From NCBI GenBank assembly GCA_030180135.1, contig CM058231.1, positions 52,958,235 to 53,022,234 on the forward strand: 64,000 nucleotides of DNA. Direction: 5' to 3'. This DNA comes from Orychophragmus violaceus (lineage: Eukaryota > Streptophyta > Magnoliopsida > Brassicales > Brassicaceae). Positions within the stretch are counted from its first letter, which is position 1; every line of letters begins with the position of its first letter. Made by a program: the position numbers and the translations under genes. Below, in pieces: positions 44,165 through 56,242 of the stretch. The notes under the pieces were generated by a model that saw only the letters and a list, made by a program, of their open reading frames with translations, was not told where the DNA came from and did not search any database.

Positions 44165-45671
44165 CTACGCACTCTCTCTCTCATCATCATCTATCCCACC
44201 ATAGCGCTCAATGTCACTGGCTGCCGCATGAGAACGCTGTCGACGTCGAGTAGCAGGGACGGACTGATGAACCTGTGGCTGTCTCCTGCAAGTGCAGGTA
44301 CGCATGAAGTTCCAGACAACCTGTAGAATACCATCTGAGCGCTCTCTCCACTCTGCCTCAAACATATCTCCATAAGGCATTGCAGGCTCGGGAAAGGGTC
44401 CAATATCATCAGCAGGGGCAGCAGCAGGCGCAGGAGTAGAAGAAGATGAAGCTCGTGTGGAAGGCTATCCCAGCGGATGAGCCATAGAAGGAACCCCACG
44501 CTGCGCGGTCTCAGGAGGCTGGAATCTCATGGCCTCCAGTGTATCAATCTGTGTCAATCCAGGAGAAGGAAGCTCCAATCCACACTTCCCAGAGATCGGA
44601 TCGTGGTAAACCCAAATGCGCCCCTCCTTGAGCCAGGTAGCGCTCTGTAAGTGGCTGAAATCAAGGAACTCCTTGGCTGTGTCACACTCTGTGCCCTCTA
44701 GAGGAATCCCGCAGTGCATAAAAATGGGAGTAAGCAGGCTCCCCACTGTCTCAGTACGAACACCATTAAATGGCTTCAGCTGTAGGTCACATAAATGCTG
44801 AGTGAAAACAGCTCCCAAGTTGGGACCCTTAGTAGGATCTCTCACACCAGAACCCTCAAACTGATCTCGCAGCCTGATAAACAACATCTCCATCTCATAC
44901 TTGCGCATCTTGTTGGCCTCATACTTGCACAGCAAGCTCCAACACATGATACGCAAGACATATCTCAGCACAAGATGCCTCACCTGCTTCACCGGTGTAG
45001 TCCTAGAGTTGTATCGACCACTGCCAATTCACTCCCAAAATACCCGAGCCTCCTCTGGATCCCACTCAAGTGGCATGCCAATGCGTCTCGGCTCAGTGCT
45101 GAAACCGTATATCCTGCAGATATCTAGTATAAGAATCCGATACCTGACTCCCCAACTCATGAAGGTAAAGATACCTCCTGTAGCGCTCCTGCTGTCTGGA
45201 TCCGGGTAAACCACTCTGCAAGTGGCTAGCAACTGTCTGACCAGATCTGGATATAAATCATAAGGACACATAGGCATTGTCCCTAGACCAATGCCCTTGC
45301 ACACTGCAAGTACCTGCTCATCGATCCCCAGACTCTTACAGGTAGAGTAGTCTACAAACTTGGTTGGTTTGATAGTCATCCCACACCAACCATTGTATAG
45401 CAGCGAGTCATATTCATCCCACTGGTTAAGCAGTGGCCTCTCTGTAAAATCAGCAGTCTTGAGGAACTCAGCAATGTTCTGTGGCCACTGTCTGGCTGTC
45501 GGGATATCTGTCGTGTCTGCTCGGGGCCAACAGTGCTACTGCTGGACCAACTCTCACGTACGGCTCAGGTGGCTGAGAGTCTCTATGAAACCACCCTGGT
45601 GGTGGAATGTACTGTCGTGTGGCTGTTCCTGCTGTTGCTTGGCGCTTGCGGGGTTGTCTGTGAGATGCCAT
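44165..45671 (-). pseudogene. At2 ATHILA ORF-1-like gene, frameshifted
   Basis: Starts at ATG 45669-45671 (MASHRQPRKRQATAGT), immediately after an acceptor-like TTTTTTCCTTATGCAG. Conserved pieces of the ATHILA ORF-1 family (PF03078 type) follow in changing frames: LYPDLVRQLLATCRVVYPD, GGIFTFMSWGVRYRILI and ICRIYGFSTEPRR (45029-45379); LQLKPFNGVRTETVGSLLTP and FMHCGIPLEG (44465-44992); an Ala/Ser-rich and Arg-rich acidic tail to 44165. It occupies the position of env-like genes in other Athila elements, downstream of the Gag-protease gene. Function unknown; at least three frameshifts make this copy a pseudogene. At3 lacks the gene altogether. Confidence 0.75.
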
Positions 45672-46572
45672 CTGCATAAGGAAAAAATTAAAACACCAAT
45701 AAGTCTCGGCAAACTCTCTGTGAAATCGCGAAGCATCGACCGTTGCACCTAAGGCATCGATCGTTGCAAGGCGATTTCGCATTATCGAACATTTCCCCAA
45801 AATCTCAAAGCAACGACCGTTGCAAGGCGATTTCAGCCGCAATCAAAATCCATAAATCGTTCTAAATTTGTTCAAACAACCACAAAATCAACAATAAACC
45901 ATCACTAAACAACCTAAATCACGTTCATATCGGCACAGAATCATCAATTGCAGGCTAAAGATCTGAATTTCATAAACCCTAAAATCAATTCTGAAAATGA
46001 TGAAAATGAGAGCTCATACCTTGGAATCTTTGTAAATGGGTTATAGAAATAGCTAGAGGATGTTAAAACAAGTAGAATTGAGCTTTGAAACACAAGAAAT
46101 GATGAAAAATTGAGAGATTTAGGAGTGGAGAATCTCGGTTGTACGGTCGGCGGAATGGAGAAGAAAAGAGAGGAGAAGGGTTTAAGGCAACTTACCTCGG
46201 TCGTGGGTGCAACGACCATTGCTAGAGAGCAACGATCGATGCTGGTTGAACCAAATCGATTCTGGTTTAGCGCGCGTACCTTAATTTTGCAATTGAACCA
46301 ATTGCAACGACCGTTGCACAGGACCGCAACGATCGTCACAATGCGATCTATCTCCTCGTCGTAATCTCCTTGCAACGACCGGTGCACAAGTGCATCGATC
46401 GTCACACATCTCCAGACTCGAGTTCTGTATCTGAAACTTAGCAAAAACAAACAAAAACGTGAAATCCTAAGAAAAACACCAAAAATAAGAAAGAAAAACA
46501 ACTAAACCTAACAGTGGGTTGCCTCCCACTCAGCGCTTGTTTAAGGTCATTAGCTTGACCGGACGAACAAGA
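45672..46572 (-). other. At2 spacer between protease and ORF-1
   Basis: No gene. Holds two clusters of CGATCG-type modules (45728-45835 and 46195-46420) and acceptor-like pyrimidine tracts ending in CAG (before 46435 and before 45672). The 185-aa frame at 45944-46501 is hydrophobic and Phe/Ser-rich but matches nothing I know, and part of it crosses the modules. Confidence 0.6.
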
Positions 46573-48271
46573 TCAGTTTGCTGGAGATCCTGACAGAGAC
46601 TTTGATTGTCTCTGTGCAAGCCTCCTCATCCATGGCGGAGAATAAGCTGTATCAGAATGATCCTGTCCTAGAAAAGAAGGAGTAAACTGCTCTCCAGGAT
46701 CCAAAACCGTAGTGTGACTTGACTGCTCATCATCTCCATCCATAATGGTGAAGGTCTGCCCATCTATCAGTGGCTTGCGCAGCTTGTCCATCTCAAAATG
46801 CAGCGGCTCATCTCCCAGGTGGAGGTCTATCAGACTGTGTCTAACATCTATTACTACTCCCGTTGTAGCAAAAAATGGTCTTCCAAGTATCAATGCATCA
46901 TCAGGATCACTGTCATATTTCAGCACTAGGAAGTCTGTTGGAACTAAATAGTTTCCAACTCTCACCGGGATATCCTCAAGGAGTCCTTCTGGAACTCGTA
47001 TAGACTGATCAGCTAGGACAAGAGAGGTCCTAGTAGGAGAAAAATCCAGCATACCCAGCTTCTCTGCCATAGAATATGGCATAAGACTTCCAGCAGCTCC
47101 CAAATCACAAAGAGAGCGCCTAAAACTATCCTCGAAGATAGAACAACTTAGCACAAAAATCCCAGGATCGGGCAGCTTCTTGGGAACCTTGGTTAACAGC
47201 ACATCACTTATCTGTTGAGGGACTACAATCACCCAATCTTTCAGCTCTTCATCTAAAGGCAACATCTTATTCAAATACCTCTGCACACATGGGTGATAAG
47301 GTGGATCATCAGATGATGGAATTTCTTCCAACTCTTCACCAATCTCCTCTAGCTGCTTAAGCTCTTCAATCTCCTGCTTAATCACTTCAGATACTGAGGG
47401 ATATAGTCTAATGAATTGTGCATAAATCTCATGTTGAGTAATCTCAGAAACTCCAGGGAATAAGCGATCAAGCTCCAAATCTGCATCAACGCCATCAACA
47501 TACGGCGAGTCTGTCTGTTCACGACCTGCATCGACCGACACTAGGTGTGTGTCGATCGATGCAACACTGTTTTCACAGTTTTCACCCGAGAGATTTTCTC
47601 CAAAATCCGAAAATTCATCCTCCTCTACCAACTCAGCTGTGCTTAGCTCAAATCCTTAACCTAGGTGAGATCCATCATCAATGTACATAGACCAGGCCTT
47701 AATATGAGTGTCTGCCACTCCTTTTCCTTTCATAGAACTGGAAATCTGATTCACCTGAGTATCCAACTGCTTCATATGAGTGTTCAGAGACTCAAACTTT
47801 CCATTGAGATCCTCATAGACAGCATCCAACTTCTTATTGCAGTCCACAAAAATCTTGGTCTGACTCTCCAGCAGCTGTTCCATCATTGCCTCCATCTTAC
47901 TCTCATGAGCAGTAGCTGCAGGAGGAGTCTGATAAGATGAAGATCCATAGGTTCTCTGAGTACCTTGTCCAAAAGGTTTCTGAAAACCACTAGTCTGTCC
48001 AAAACTAGCTGAGTTCTGATTGCCTATAAAGGCACTCTTCTGTCCTCCATTGAAGAACTTGTTTCCCTGCTGATTACCAAATCTGTTACCTTGGAAACCA
48101 GATCCTCCAATGTAATTCACATCTTCTTCCTGAGTGTCCTCCTCAGTCTGAATTACCTCTACATCTTGAGCAAAGTGGACAGCCTTCTTACTAGCCAGGA
48201 GATTGCAAATTGTGTCCAGCTTAGATCTAAATTCAGCCATCTCTGAATTCTCTACACTTCCACCAGATTTC
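46573..48271 (-). pseudogene. At2 gag-pro, C-terminal part
   Basis: Continues the gag after C2: SGGSVENSEMAEFRSKLD, an acidic stretch, a Gly/Asn/Gln-rich stretch (GFQGNRFGNQQGN), and a coiled-coil-like segment (MMEQLLESQ...MKQLDTQVNQISS). A stop at 47656 follows GSHLG. The protease frame 46573-47631 then has VASIDTHLVSVDA encoded by a CGATCG-type module, CDLGAAGSLMPYSMAEKLG (Athila protease active site, D-L-G-A), LADQSIRVPEGLLEDIPVRV and LGRPFFATTGVVIDV. Apart from that stop and the copia insertion the frame is well kept. Confidence 0.9.
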
Positions 48272-48915
48272 TGAAGGATTATTGGTGTTTCCAAGGTTTA
48301 ATTCTCGTATTACAACCTAACACAAATCCTTAAACAGATCTAGGTTCTTGCAAAACGAATCATAAAACAAACCTGATCTTTACCTTTTGCAGCGGAATGA
48401 TTGGTGATAAAGATGAGATCAGATTAGAGCTGATGAGAATCGGCTCCTCCTCAGGTATCCACACGCTTACAAGCACGGATGGCTGCTAGACCGGATGAAA
48501 AGAATCAACAGAGAGAGAGGAATACGGCACAGCTCAGAAATCGCAGAAGGCTTAGGGTTTCTGGCGCCTCTCTCTTGCCTTATATAGGCCCAAGTTATTA
48601 ACTAATGGCCTATTGGGCTTTTGGGCCCAAAACACAAATCAGACAAAAAGCCCGTTTTTGTCTTGGCCCAATTCTCTGTACAAATACAGTAAATGCCTTT
48701 GCATCTTACCGTATTATTTCCATTTAACTTTCCCGTTAGCTATGGTGTGTGACCCTTTGGGATCATACAATACTGGTAATAAGTCCTAAACTTATAGATC
48801 ATGAGCGGGCTCTAGCAAGTCATCATGATCACCCAGTATTTATGACTTATGTATGATCTCGACACTTATCATACTTTCTAGAGATAGTACGGTAGATTTC
48901 AGGACATTCCCAACA
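48272..48915 (-). repeat. C2 3' LTR
   Basis: Minus TGTTGGGAATGTCC...AATCCTTCA. TATA box CTATATAAGG (minus) near 48580. The polypurine tract AAGTGGGAGAT (minus) is at 48916-48926. Confidence 0.95.
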
Positions 48916-48986
48916 ATCTCCCACTTGTACTGGAATCCCACACAGGACATTCCCAACAATCTCCCGATTGTACTAGAATCCTACAT
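48901..48986 (-). repeat. 43-bp duplication of the polypurine tract/LTR junction
   Basis: AGGACATTCCCAACAATCTC occurs at 48901 and again at 48944, so 15 bp of LTR edge plus the purine tract are present twice in tandem just inside the 3' LTR. Confidence 0.85.
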
Positions 48987-49830
48987 TCCCTAGTCCTTTT
49001 GTCTTAATATCTCGATCTGGCATAAGGCAAGATGCGTGTCATCCTTATATAGCCAGACCATGTTTATCGGAACAGATTTGATACTGACAATTCAAACGAC
49101 TTGAGCAAGTCCGTTTGGGAATGGCCATTCTCTTACCAGCTATCAAATCTCCGATTGGCCTAGAGATATTACCTCCGTTAAACGGCAGGGACAAATCCCA
49201 TCTTGTTCCATCACTATGAACCACACACTTTATAATACACCCAACCAAGGTCCTTATAGCTCCCAGTTACGAAACAGCGTTAGACAATGATCAAGGCGCA
49301 TCACTCCATGTGCAGCCACATGCATGCGAACTCAGGTCTAAGGACTATACTCTATAGTCGTATATGAGAACCTCTTATGACACAGATATTAATATCTTGT
49401 AGAGTTCTCATCAGCGGGCCATGTCCGGTCATATGTTCCCCTACATATACCTATGTGTCGACTTTGATGCCGCGCATCTATGACCCCTCGAAACTTGGTC
49501 ATAAGTCTCAACACAATCTAGTCTCAAGTGGTTGTTGGTGTTCCAATTCAACAACCTTCGACTATGGACACTATGATTTATGTCACATCGTTAAATATGG
49601 GGTTTCAGGATCAAGTCAACTCATGTACTTCGATGACCCATATATAATGACATGAATCATTTTGGAACGATTATTTTATATCACAGTTAAAATAATCCAG
49701 AAATCATAGATTTCATAAACATAAAATATTATGTTTACATGAACCTTTCAAAACAACTAGAAAAGCCCTTTACAAACTCCCACTGAAATTAAGACTACAT
49801 CTTAATTTCACTCATCCTACAGCTACAGTC
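48987..49830 (-). other. C2 3' untranslated region
   Basis: Non-coding; aligns by eye with C1 19232-20081, including the hairpin with GTTGTTG...CAACAAC (about 49530-49560). Confidence 0.8.
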
Positions 49831-52304
49831 CGCGACTCGTGCTTAGCCTTAAGGAGTGGCTTCGTTAATAGATTAGCAACGTTCTCATTCGATGAAACTT
49901 GTTTATCTACTTAACACCTCTGTCATTTATCTCATGGAATAGGTTATACCTATCCTCAAGGTGTTTGGACCTCTGATGTGCAGCTAGTCTCATCTACGCT
50001 GGGAATCACATCAAGTTCAGTGATGAACTCTTCTTTCCAAACATCCTCTTTCGCCGCTTCTCAAGCTGCGAAATGTTCAGCTTAAGTCATGGAGTCAGCA
50101 ACAGTGCCTTGCACCGCCAGTTAGACACAAGATATAGCCGGACTGTGACCAGGAATTATCTTTGTCTATTGGAAACTTGCCTTTCAGACTCTATCGACTT
50201 GTAGCACCTCACTTTCTCCGTAAATCAAGAACTTATCCTTAGTATTTCTCAAATACTTTAGGATATTCTGTACGGCAATCCAGTGATTCTTTGCTGGATT
50301 TGACTGGTCTTTACTTGTCTTGCTTAACATTAAAGCAACATCAAAACAAGTACGTGTCATGGCATACATGATAGATCCAATTGCCGTCGCATATGGAATC
50401 CTATCCATGCATTCAAGCTCAGCAGATATCGCAGGACACTGTATCTTGCTTAATGAATTGCCATGTGACATTGGCATAAAACCCTTCTTGGATTGCTGAT
50501 TACGTATAGGACCTTGTCAATTTAAGAATCCTGACTTTGTCCTACCAGCTCTTTTGGATCTTTATCTTTAGATCCAAAATCCAAGAACTACGTGGCTTTA
50601 CCCATGTCAATCATAAAACCAACTCCCAAGCCAGTCCTTTACCGACTGCAGTATTGGGACGTTATTTCCGAGAATCAGTATGTCATCGACATACATTATG
50701 AGAAATGCAATATCGCTCCCACTTATCTTTTAGTAAACGCACAGTTCCATTTCGTTCCTGTTCAAGTCAAAACCTTGACTACTTCAACAGAACGAAGATT
50801 CCAACTCCGATATGTTTGCTTCCATCCATGAATGGATCAATGAAGCTAACTTACTCATAGTGTAATTTTCGGAGTCCGGGCTCACTTTCGCTTCTTTGAA
50901 TTTCGCAGATTCGTCGCTTTCAATGATCATCAGATCATGCGAACTTTCAATGATCATCAGATTCAACTAATGATGAGAAATCACTCTCGGATTAGTAACT
51001 GATTCATTCAGATCTGCGAACTTCAGGCTTTACAGGTGCAGATTCTACAGAAATCTGTAAATCCATCCGTTGCTCTCCCTCAACAGGTTGAGCAGCCTCC
51101 TGTATTTCTCGAATTTCTTCGAGTTATACTTTTACTCCCACTGTTCTTCTTGGAAAGTTACTTCCCCTCTTAGAAAACAGAATGGACGTAAAAGTAACAA
51201 GCCTTGGTTTCCCTAGGACAACCAGCGAAGTAGCACAATTACAAATACTCAGTAAAGACGAATTTGGATCGATTCCAATCCACATTTACGTGGTGTCTTT
51301 CAACTGATATTGGTGGAACTATTTCAGCGTAAACTTAGATATTTTAGAGCGTTATTCTTAAAGAATATCATGGAAGATTCGTGTGACTCATCTTTAATCA
51401 TTTCTTATAAGATCTGATTCATTCTCACAGAAACACCTCTAGGTTTTCAGGAGAATTGAGCTGTGAAACGACTTCACACTCATTCAGATGATCACACAAT
51501 CAATGACTTAAGTATTCTCACTCGTGATCTAATCCAGAGTCTTAATACTTCTGTCATTCAGATTCTATACTTCATTCTGGAACTCTTTCGACCATGTCCA
51601 AGAATTCCGACTTGTGTCTCATCAAATGAACACAGTCACACTCACTGAAGTAATCAGTAGAGACAATGAAGTACAGGAAATTTTCTCTGGCATTACTGCT
51701 CATCGGACCACATACATGAGTATGTCCAATGTCCAATAAGCCTTTGGGCCTTTCTCTGGCTTGGCTAAGATGGGCCCTTTGTGTTTTGGTCCAGTAAGAA
51801 GAATTCAAGTCTCATAAGATATCCATTCAAATGAGCCCAAAAGTCCATAACTATGGGGTTTCTGAATCCGACTTACTCTATGTGACCAAAACATTTATGC
51901 CAAGAAAAATCAGGTTTAATTCATCAGATTTAAACCAATTCGGTATTTATGTTATATTTAGGCACTCTTTGGTTTAAGATATAAAACCCATTCCTTGAAT
52001 AGGGTGCTACAATTAACATTTCATTAAGATCAAAAGAACAAAACTTTGTCTTTATCAAAATGAAAAACATTCAAATTCTTTACAAGAAAATGAAAGACAA
52101 CTCTGCTTAAAGCAGGTACATTGTAGCAATTATTAATACAAAACCAAGCCTCAAAGGCATCTACAAGTGAAAACCCTACGGCTGAGGCAGCATCCCAAGC
52201 TCCTTCCAGACTCGCAGTTCCACTTGCCCTTCCTTCAACGTTCTACTGTTGTTCAGGCTCTGCATATTATAACAAATATCAGTGCCACAATCAGTATCCA
52301 ATAC
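49830..52304 (-). pseudogene. C2 protease-pol remnants
   Basis: Minus-strand fragments similar to C1: RNase H tail with LTKPL (about 49850); RPDV-region piece 50184-50477 (PYATAIGSIMYAMTRT, NHWIAVQNILKYLRNTKDKF); reverse transcriptase YVDD codons (50682-50693); linker piece 50784-50966; integrase piece 51572-51808 (HVCGPMSSNARENFLYFIV); protease just after the gag stop reading LDTDCGTDICYNMQSLNNSR (about 52230-52300), with the catalytic DTG changed to DTD. Many stops and large deletions (integrase core and most of reverse transcriptase are missing). Confidence 0.85.
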
Positions 52305-53195
52305 CTACAAGGTATAACTTGAAGTAATAACATGAATACCTGAGGAAGTAGTCTCATACATCAACTTTAACTCCTCATAATCTTCCATGAATTTAATGCA
52401 ATCTCTTTTCCAATGCCCAGTCTCTTTACAGTAGCAGCACTTACCAACGTAAGAGGTATCTGACTCGGGCTCAGAAGACACACGCTTGCCATGATTCAAA
52501 ATCTGGACAACTTTGTCTTCACCCTTGTCAGCATTAGGTTTAGTAAACCTACCCTTCTCATTCATGAGATTGTACAAGGTACTCTTCACGTTTGGCTCAA
52601 CTGTCTTGAGCATATCATGCAGTTCAGTCAACGTCTTCGTTAAGCCTTTCTTGATATAGTTCCTTACGAACTTATCATAGCTTGACGGCAGTGACTGCAG
52701 AATGATCTCAGTTGCCAATTCCTGGCTAACTGGATAATCCAGTTTCCTCAGGTTATCAATGTAACCCATCATTTTACTGATATGAGGACTTACTGGATGA
52801 TCCATCGGTAGCTTGCAGCTAGTGAGAGATTTAACCAACTGGTATCTCTCCACTCTTACCTGCTCCTGAAATTTCAATTTCAGGCTACTGATCATCTCTA
52901 TTGGCGACTCCATGTTCTCATATTGCTTCCACAAATCTGAGTCCATGGTAGCCAATATCAGACCACGCACATCTACCGCATCATTATAATGCTTATTCCA
53001 AGCATTATATACTGCATGAGAGGCATTGGACCCGATCCTCACGGGGAGAGCTCTTTCAAGGACATAGTCCTTTCTCTCCTGCCTGAGAACTAGTCTCAGG
53101 TTCCGCGACCAAGTCAAGAAATTTGATCCGTTCAGTTTGTCCATCTCAAGGACATACCGGATCGAGAAAGTGTTTTGATTGTTTGTGCTTGTCAT
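52305..53195 (-). CDS. C2 Gag protein (intact, gag only)
   Basis: 296 aa, uninterrupted. Forms the capsid of the particle; homologous along its length to residues 1-295 of C1 Gag-Pol (start TSTNNQNTFSIR..., WSRNLRLVLRQERKDYVL, MMGYIDNLRKLDYPVSQELA, LQSLPSSYDKFV). The zinc knuckle CCYCKETGHWKRDC (near residues 249-262) keeps all ligands. The stop codon falls just before the protease. Start is the ATG directly after an acceptor-like AAATTTCAG. An intact gag beside ruined pol suggests either selection for Gag or mobilisation with recent common descent from a gag-only master. Confidence 0.93.
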   Translation of the reverse strand: MTSTNNQNTFSIRYVLEMDKLNGSNFLTWSRNLRLVLRQERKDYVLERALPVRIGSNASHAVYNAWNKHYNDAVDVRGLILATMDSDLWKQYENMESPIEMISSLKLKFQEQVRVERYQLVKSLTSCKLPMDHPVSPHISKMMGYIDNLRKLDYPVSQELATEIILQSLPSSYDKFVRNYIKKGLTKTLTELHDMLKTVEPNVKSTLYNLMNEKGRFTKPNADKGEDKVVQILNHGKRVSSEPESDTSYVGKCCYCKETGHWKRDCIKFMEDYEELKLMYETTSSGIHVITSSYTL

Positions 53196-54628
53196 AGCTG
53201 AAATTTAGAGATAAATAGAGTTTTAGTTATTAAGTTCATAAAAGAGTAATCTTAACAACTTATAAGAAAACTCGCATTGTATTCAAAATTTCTTTGTTTA
53301 ACCTCATAAGAATGCAATGATTCCGAGACCCATGTTCAACCAAAACCAAAGTGGGCCACTGGCCGTCACCCGGAATTAGCTTTACTTGGTAAGCATACAC
53401 ACAGCTAGTTATAACCAATAACTTTCGGTTGTGAATTGGGCCCAAGGCCCAATACACCAGATGTCTCAAGGCCCGGGACTCCCGATGGCCCAGTCAAGGA
53501 AACCAATCTCTTACAGCCAAATAATCACTAAAGTCTGGGACTCCCAATGAAATTTGTGACTATATACTACTTTACTTACGCGAAAACAGATACCTCACAC
53601 TGTAAGCCATATCTGTAATCAAATAAGCGTTAAGTAGCTGACAAGATTGGAAAGACATCCAAGCTTGATATTGCTTTTGAGGATTTTTAAGTTTTATTTC
53701 CAAAAATAGAAGATTACTATTTTGGGAAACTTTCTTATTTTAGAAACTTTCTAAATTTAGTAACTTACTAAAAATAGAAATTTCTAATTTAAATATTTCA
53801 TTAAATATTTTGGGTTGGGTCACCAATTATAGGCCCAATTCTTGGCCCAAGACCATAGAATTCCAGCTGGCCCAATAATTTGACATAACCGATCCGGTTT
53901 ATTAATTCTGGTCCAAGACCAAATTAACTATCAAAACCATCGGTTATTTACTAAACCAGACCAGCTCTAAATTATTTGGTCCAACCAAATCAAACTTAGA
54001 CCAGCCTTCGGTTTAGGTTAAAATTCAATTTTATGAATTTAAATCCGGTTTAACCAGAAATTAAATAATACCGTGTATTAAATAATTTCTAGCAAACCGC
54101 GATTTGGGTTAACCGCTTAAACCATAATTAATTAAATAATTAATGATTTATATAATATACTATTATATATTATATATTCCAATATATAATATATATAATA
54201 TATATAATATATATATAATATATATATATTATCACGATCATGTGATCATATCACATGATCAAATTAATTATCACAACAAGGAAACGCAAGCAATTGTGCC
54301 ATTCAATAATTAAAGTTGTCAAACCCTAACTTCACAAAATCGTGAACACATGCGCCGTAATCAATTCAATTATCAAAGTCGACACATACAAGATCACGTG
54401 AACAATAATCGTGATCACAATGACGAAGCCATTACATCTCATTCGATTATTAATTGTGAACACACGCACACAACACTCTTCTGATAATTAATTGAATTCG
54501 ACTTAACCAAGCAAAGTCATCACTTTCAATAAAATCAAAGCGATACCTTATCAAATCGATTCTTCTCATTGTAAAACAAATCAAAATCGATTCATACAAA
54601 GATCCAAATTACAAGAAACCTAAAACCT
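53196..54628 (-). other. C2 untranslated leader
   Basis: No gene. From the primer site inward: about 300 bp with GATCACGTGA-type words, a run of TATATA palindromes (54140-54235) followed by CACGATCATGTGATC, then AGAAACTTTC-type repeats (53690-53790) shared with C1, then sequence similar to the C1 leader up to the ATG. Confidence 0.75.
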
Positions 54629-54755
54629 AGGCTCTGATACCACTGAAGGATTATTGGTGTTTCCAAGGTTTAATTCTCGTATTACAACCTAACACAAATC
54701 CTTAAACAGATCTAGGTTCTTGCAAAACGAATCATAAAACAAACCTGATCTTTAC
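53198..54755 (-). other. candidate leader intron of C2
   Basis: Minus-strand donor-like AAAAG|GTAAAGAT in the 5' LTR (GT at 54755-54754) and acceptor-like AAATTTCAG two bases before the gag ATG (intron end 53198). Same layout as C1 (13452-15251) although most of the leader sequence between differs. Confidence 0.45.
54629..54642 (-). other. C2 primer binding site
   Basis: Minus TGGTATCAGAGCCT one base inside the 5' LTR end; tRNA-iMet type. Confidence 0.93.
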
Positions 54756-55287
54756 CTTTTGCAGCGGAATGATTGGTGGTAAAGATGAGATCAGATTAGA
54801 GCTGATGAGAATCGGCTCCTCCTCAGGTATCCACACGCTTACAAGCACGGATGGCTGCTAGACCGGATGAAAAGAATCAACAGAGAGAGAGGAATACGGC
54901 ACAGCTCAGAAATCGCAGAAGGCTTAGGGTTTCTGGCGCCTCTCTCTTGCCTTATATAGGCCCAAGTTATTAACTAATGGCCTATTGGGCTTTTGGGCCC
55001 AAAACACAAATCAGACAAAAAGCCCGTTTTTGTCTTGGCCCAATTCTCTGTACAAATACAGTAAATGCCTTTGCATCTTACCGTATTATTTCCATTTAAC
55101 TTTCCCGTTAGCTATGGTATGTGACCCTTTGGGATCATACAATACTGGTAATAAGTCCTAAAATTATAGATCATGAGCGGGCTCTAGCAAGTCATCATGA
55201 TCACCCAGTATTTATGACTTATGTCTGATCTCGACACTTATCATACTTTCTAGAGATAGTACGGTAGATTTCAGGACATTCCCAACA
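54644..55287 (-). repeat. C2 5' LTR
   Basis: 644 bp, four differences from the other LTR by my comparison. TATA box CCTATATAAG (minus) at about 54952-54960. Confidence 0.95.
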
Positions 55288-56242
55288 ATTTCTTCCTCCT
55301 ATCATCCATAGTCTTGCAACTGTTGCTGCTCACTAAGTTCTCAATCAACTGCTTAGCTTGTGCAGGAGTCCTGGTGTTGAAGTTTGCATTACTGGAGTTA
55401 TCCAGCGCAGACTGATATGGCAGATCTATGCCTCTGAAGAAAATACCTAGCAATGTGACCTCAGTGAATCCATGGTGTGGGCAGTCACGCTGGTACTTCT
55501 TGAATCTCATCCAAGCAGTCTTAAGAGGCTCAGTAGGTCCTTGGGTAAATGTCAGGATGTCCTGTCTGGACTGATCAGAGCGTGCATCATCGTAGAAGTG
55601 ACGCAGAAACTCACTCTTCAGGGCTGCCCAAGTATCAAACTGCCCAGGTGGCAGTTGCTTCAGCCATGCAGCACCGTCTCCAGCGAGACTGTATGGAAAG
55701 AGCTTGAGAAACAGATAATCCTGGCAAACTCCATCGTACTTCATGCCAGTGATTATATCCTCAAATTGATCAATGTGATCCATAGGCTGCTCCGTAGGAT
55801 GACCATGGAAGGGATTCTGTCTCATCAACGAGTAGTAGATGGTTTTGATCTCAAAATCATTCCTCTCAAAACCAGGCATCACAAGAGCTGACCGGTTTGC
55901 ATAAAACTCATCCGGTATGTTGTAGTCAGCTAAAGTCCTCTCATGGACAACCATCTGTCTATTTCGGGCCGGTCTTTGACCTTGGTTCTGCTCCTGTTGC
56001 GGTTGCTCAGGAGGATCAGGGATTACATTCCCTTCAGCGTCAATCTGATGCCCAGCAGCATTGTACGGATTGTTATCTCGGTCCCTCAGGGTACCTTGAG
56101 CATCAGGCATAATGATTACCTTTTGTACCACCATCCTTGCTCTTCTTTCTCTTCTGTTAGTCCTCTCTAAACGTCCAAGTTCTTCAAGTCCGAGATTAAC
56201 GAGGTTCAAGTTCTGATTACTTCGAGTTTCACGCGTCTGCAT
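55288..56242 (-). pseudogene. At2 gag, N-terminal part
   Basis: Clean frame from the ATG at 56240-56242 (MQTRETRSNQNLNLVNLGLE) to the C2 insertion. The frame is open 8 codons further upstream (to 56266), but only with a TTG; by comparison with At1 (MPGRNT...) the ATG is the likely start. Conserved gag core: NDFEIKTIYYSLM, PMDHIDQFEDIITGMKYDGV, LKLFPYSLAGDGAAWLKQLP, LRHFYDDARSDQSRQDILTF and GIFFRGIDLPYQ. Disabled only by the C2 insertion. Confidence 0.9.

Larger units (their letters stand above)
48272..55287 (-). mobile_element. Non-autonomous Ty1/copia element C2 (gag only)
   Basis: 7016-bp element on minus, LTRs 48272-48915 and 54644-55287 (644 bp each; I count four differences), flanked by ATTTC at 48267-48271 and 55288-55292, inserted in At2 gag. 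LTRs, primer site, polypurine tract and 3' untranslated region are clearly related to C1. Gag is intact; protease, integrase, reverse transcriptase and RNase H survive only as scrambled fragments. Confidence 0.95.

Noticed and set aside
45944..46501. 185-aa hydrophobic frame in At2 as an envelope protein
   Set aside because: It crosses the CGATCG modules and a pyrimidine-rich non-coding spacer; the hydrophobicity comes from T-rich sequence and no family signature is visible.
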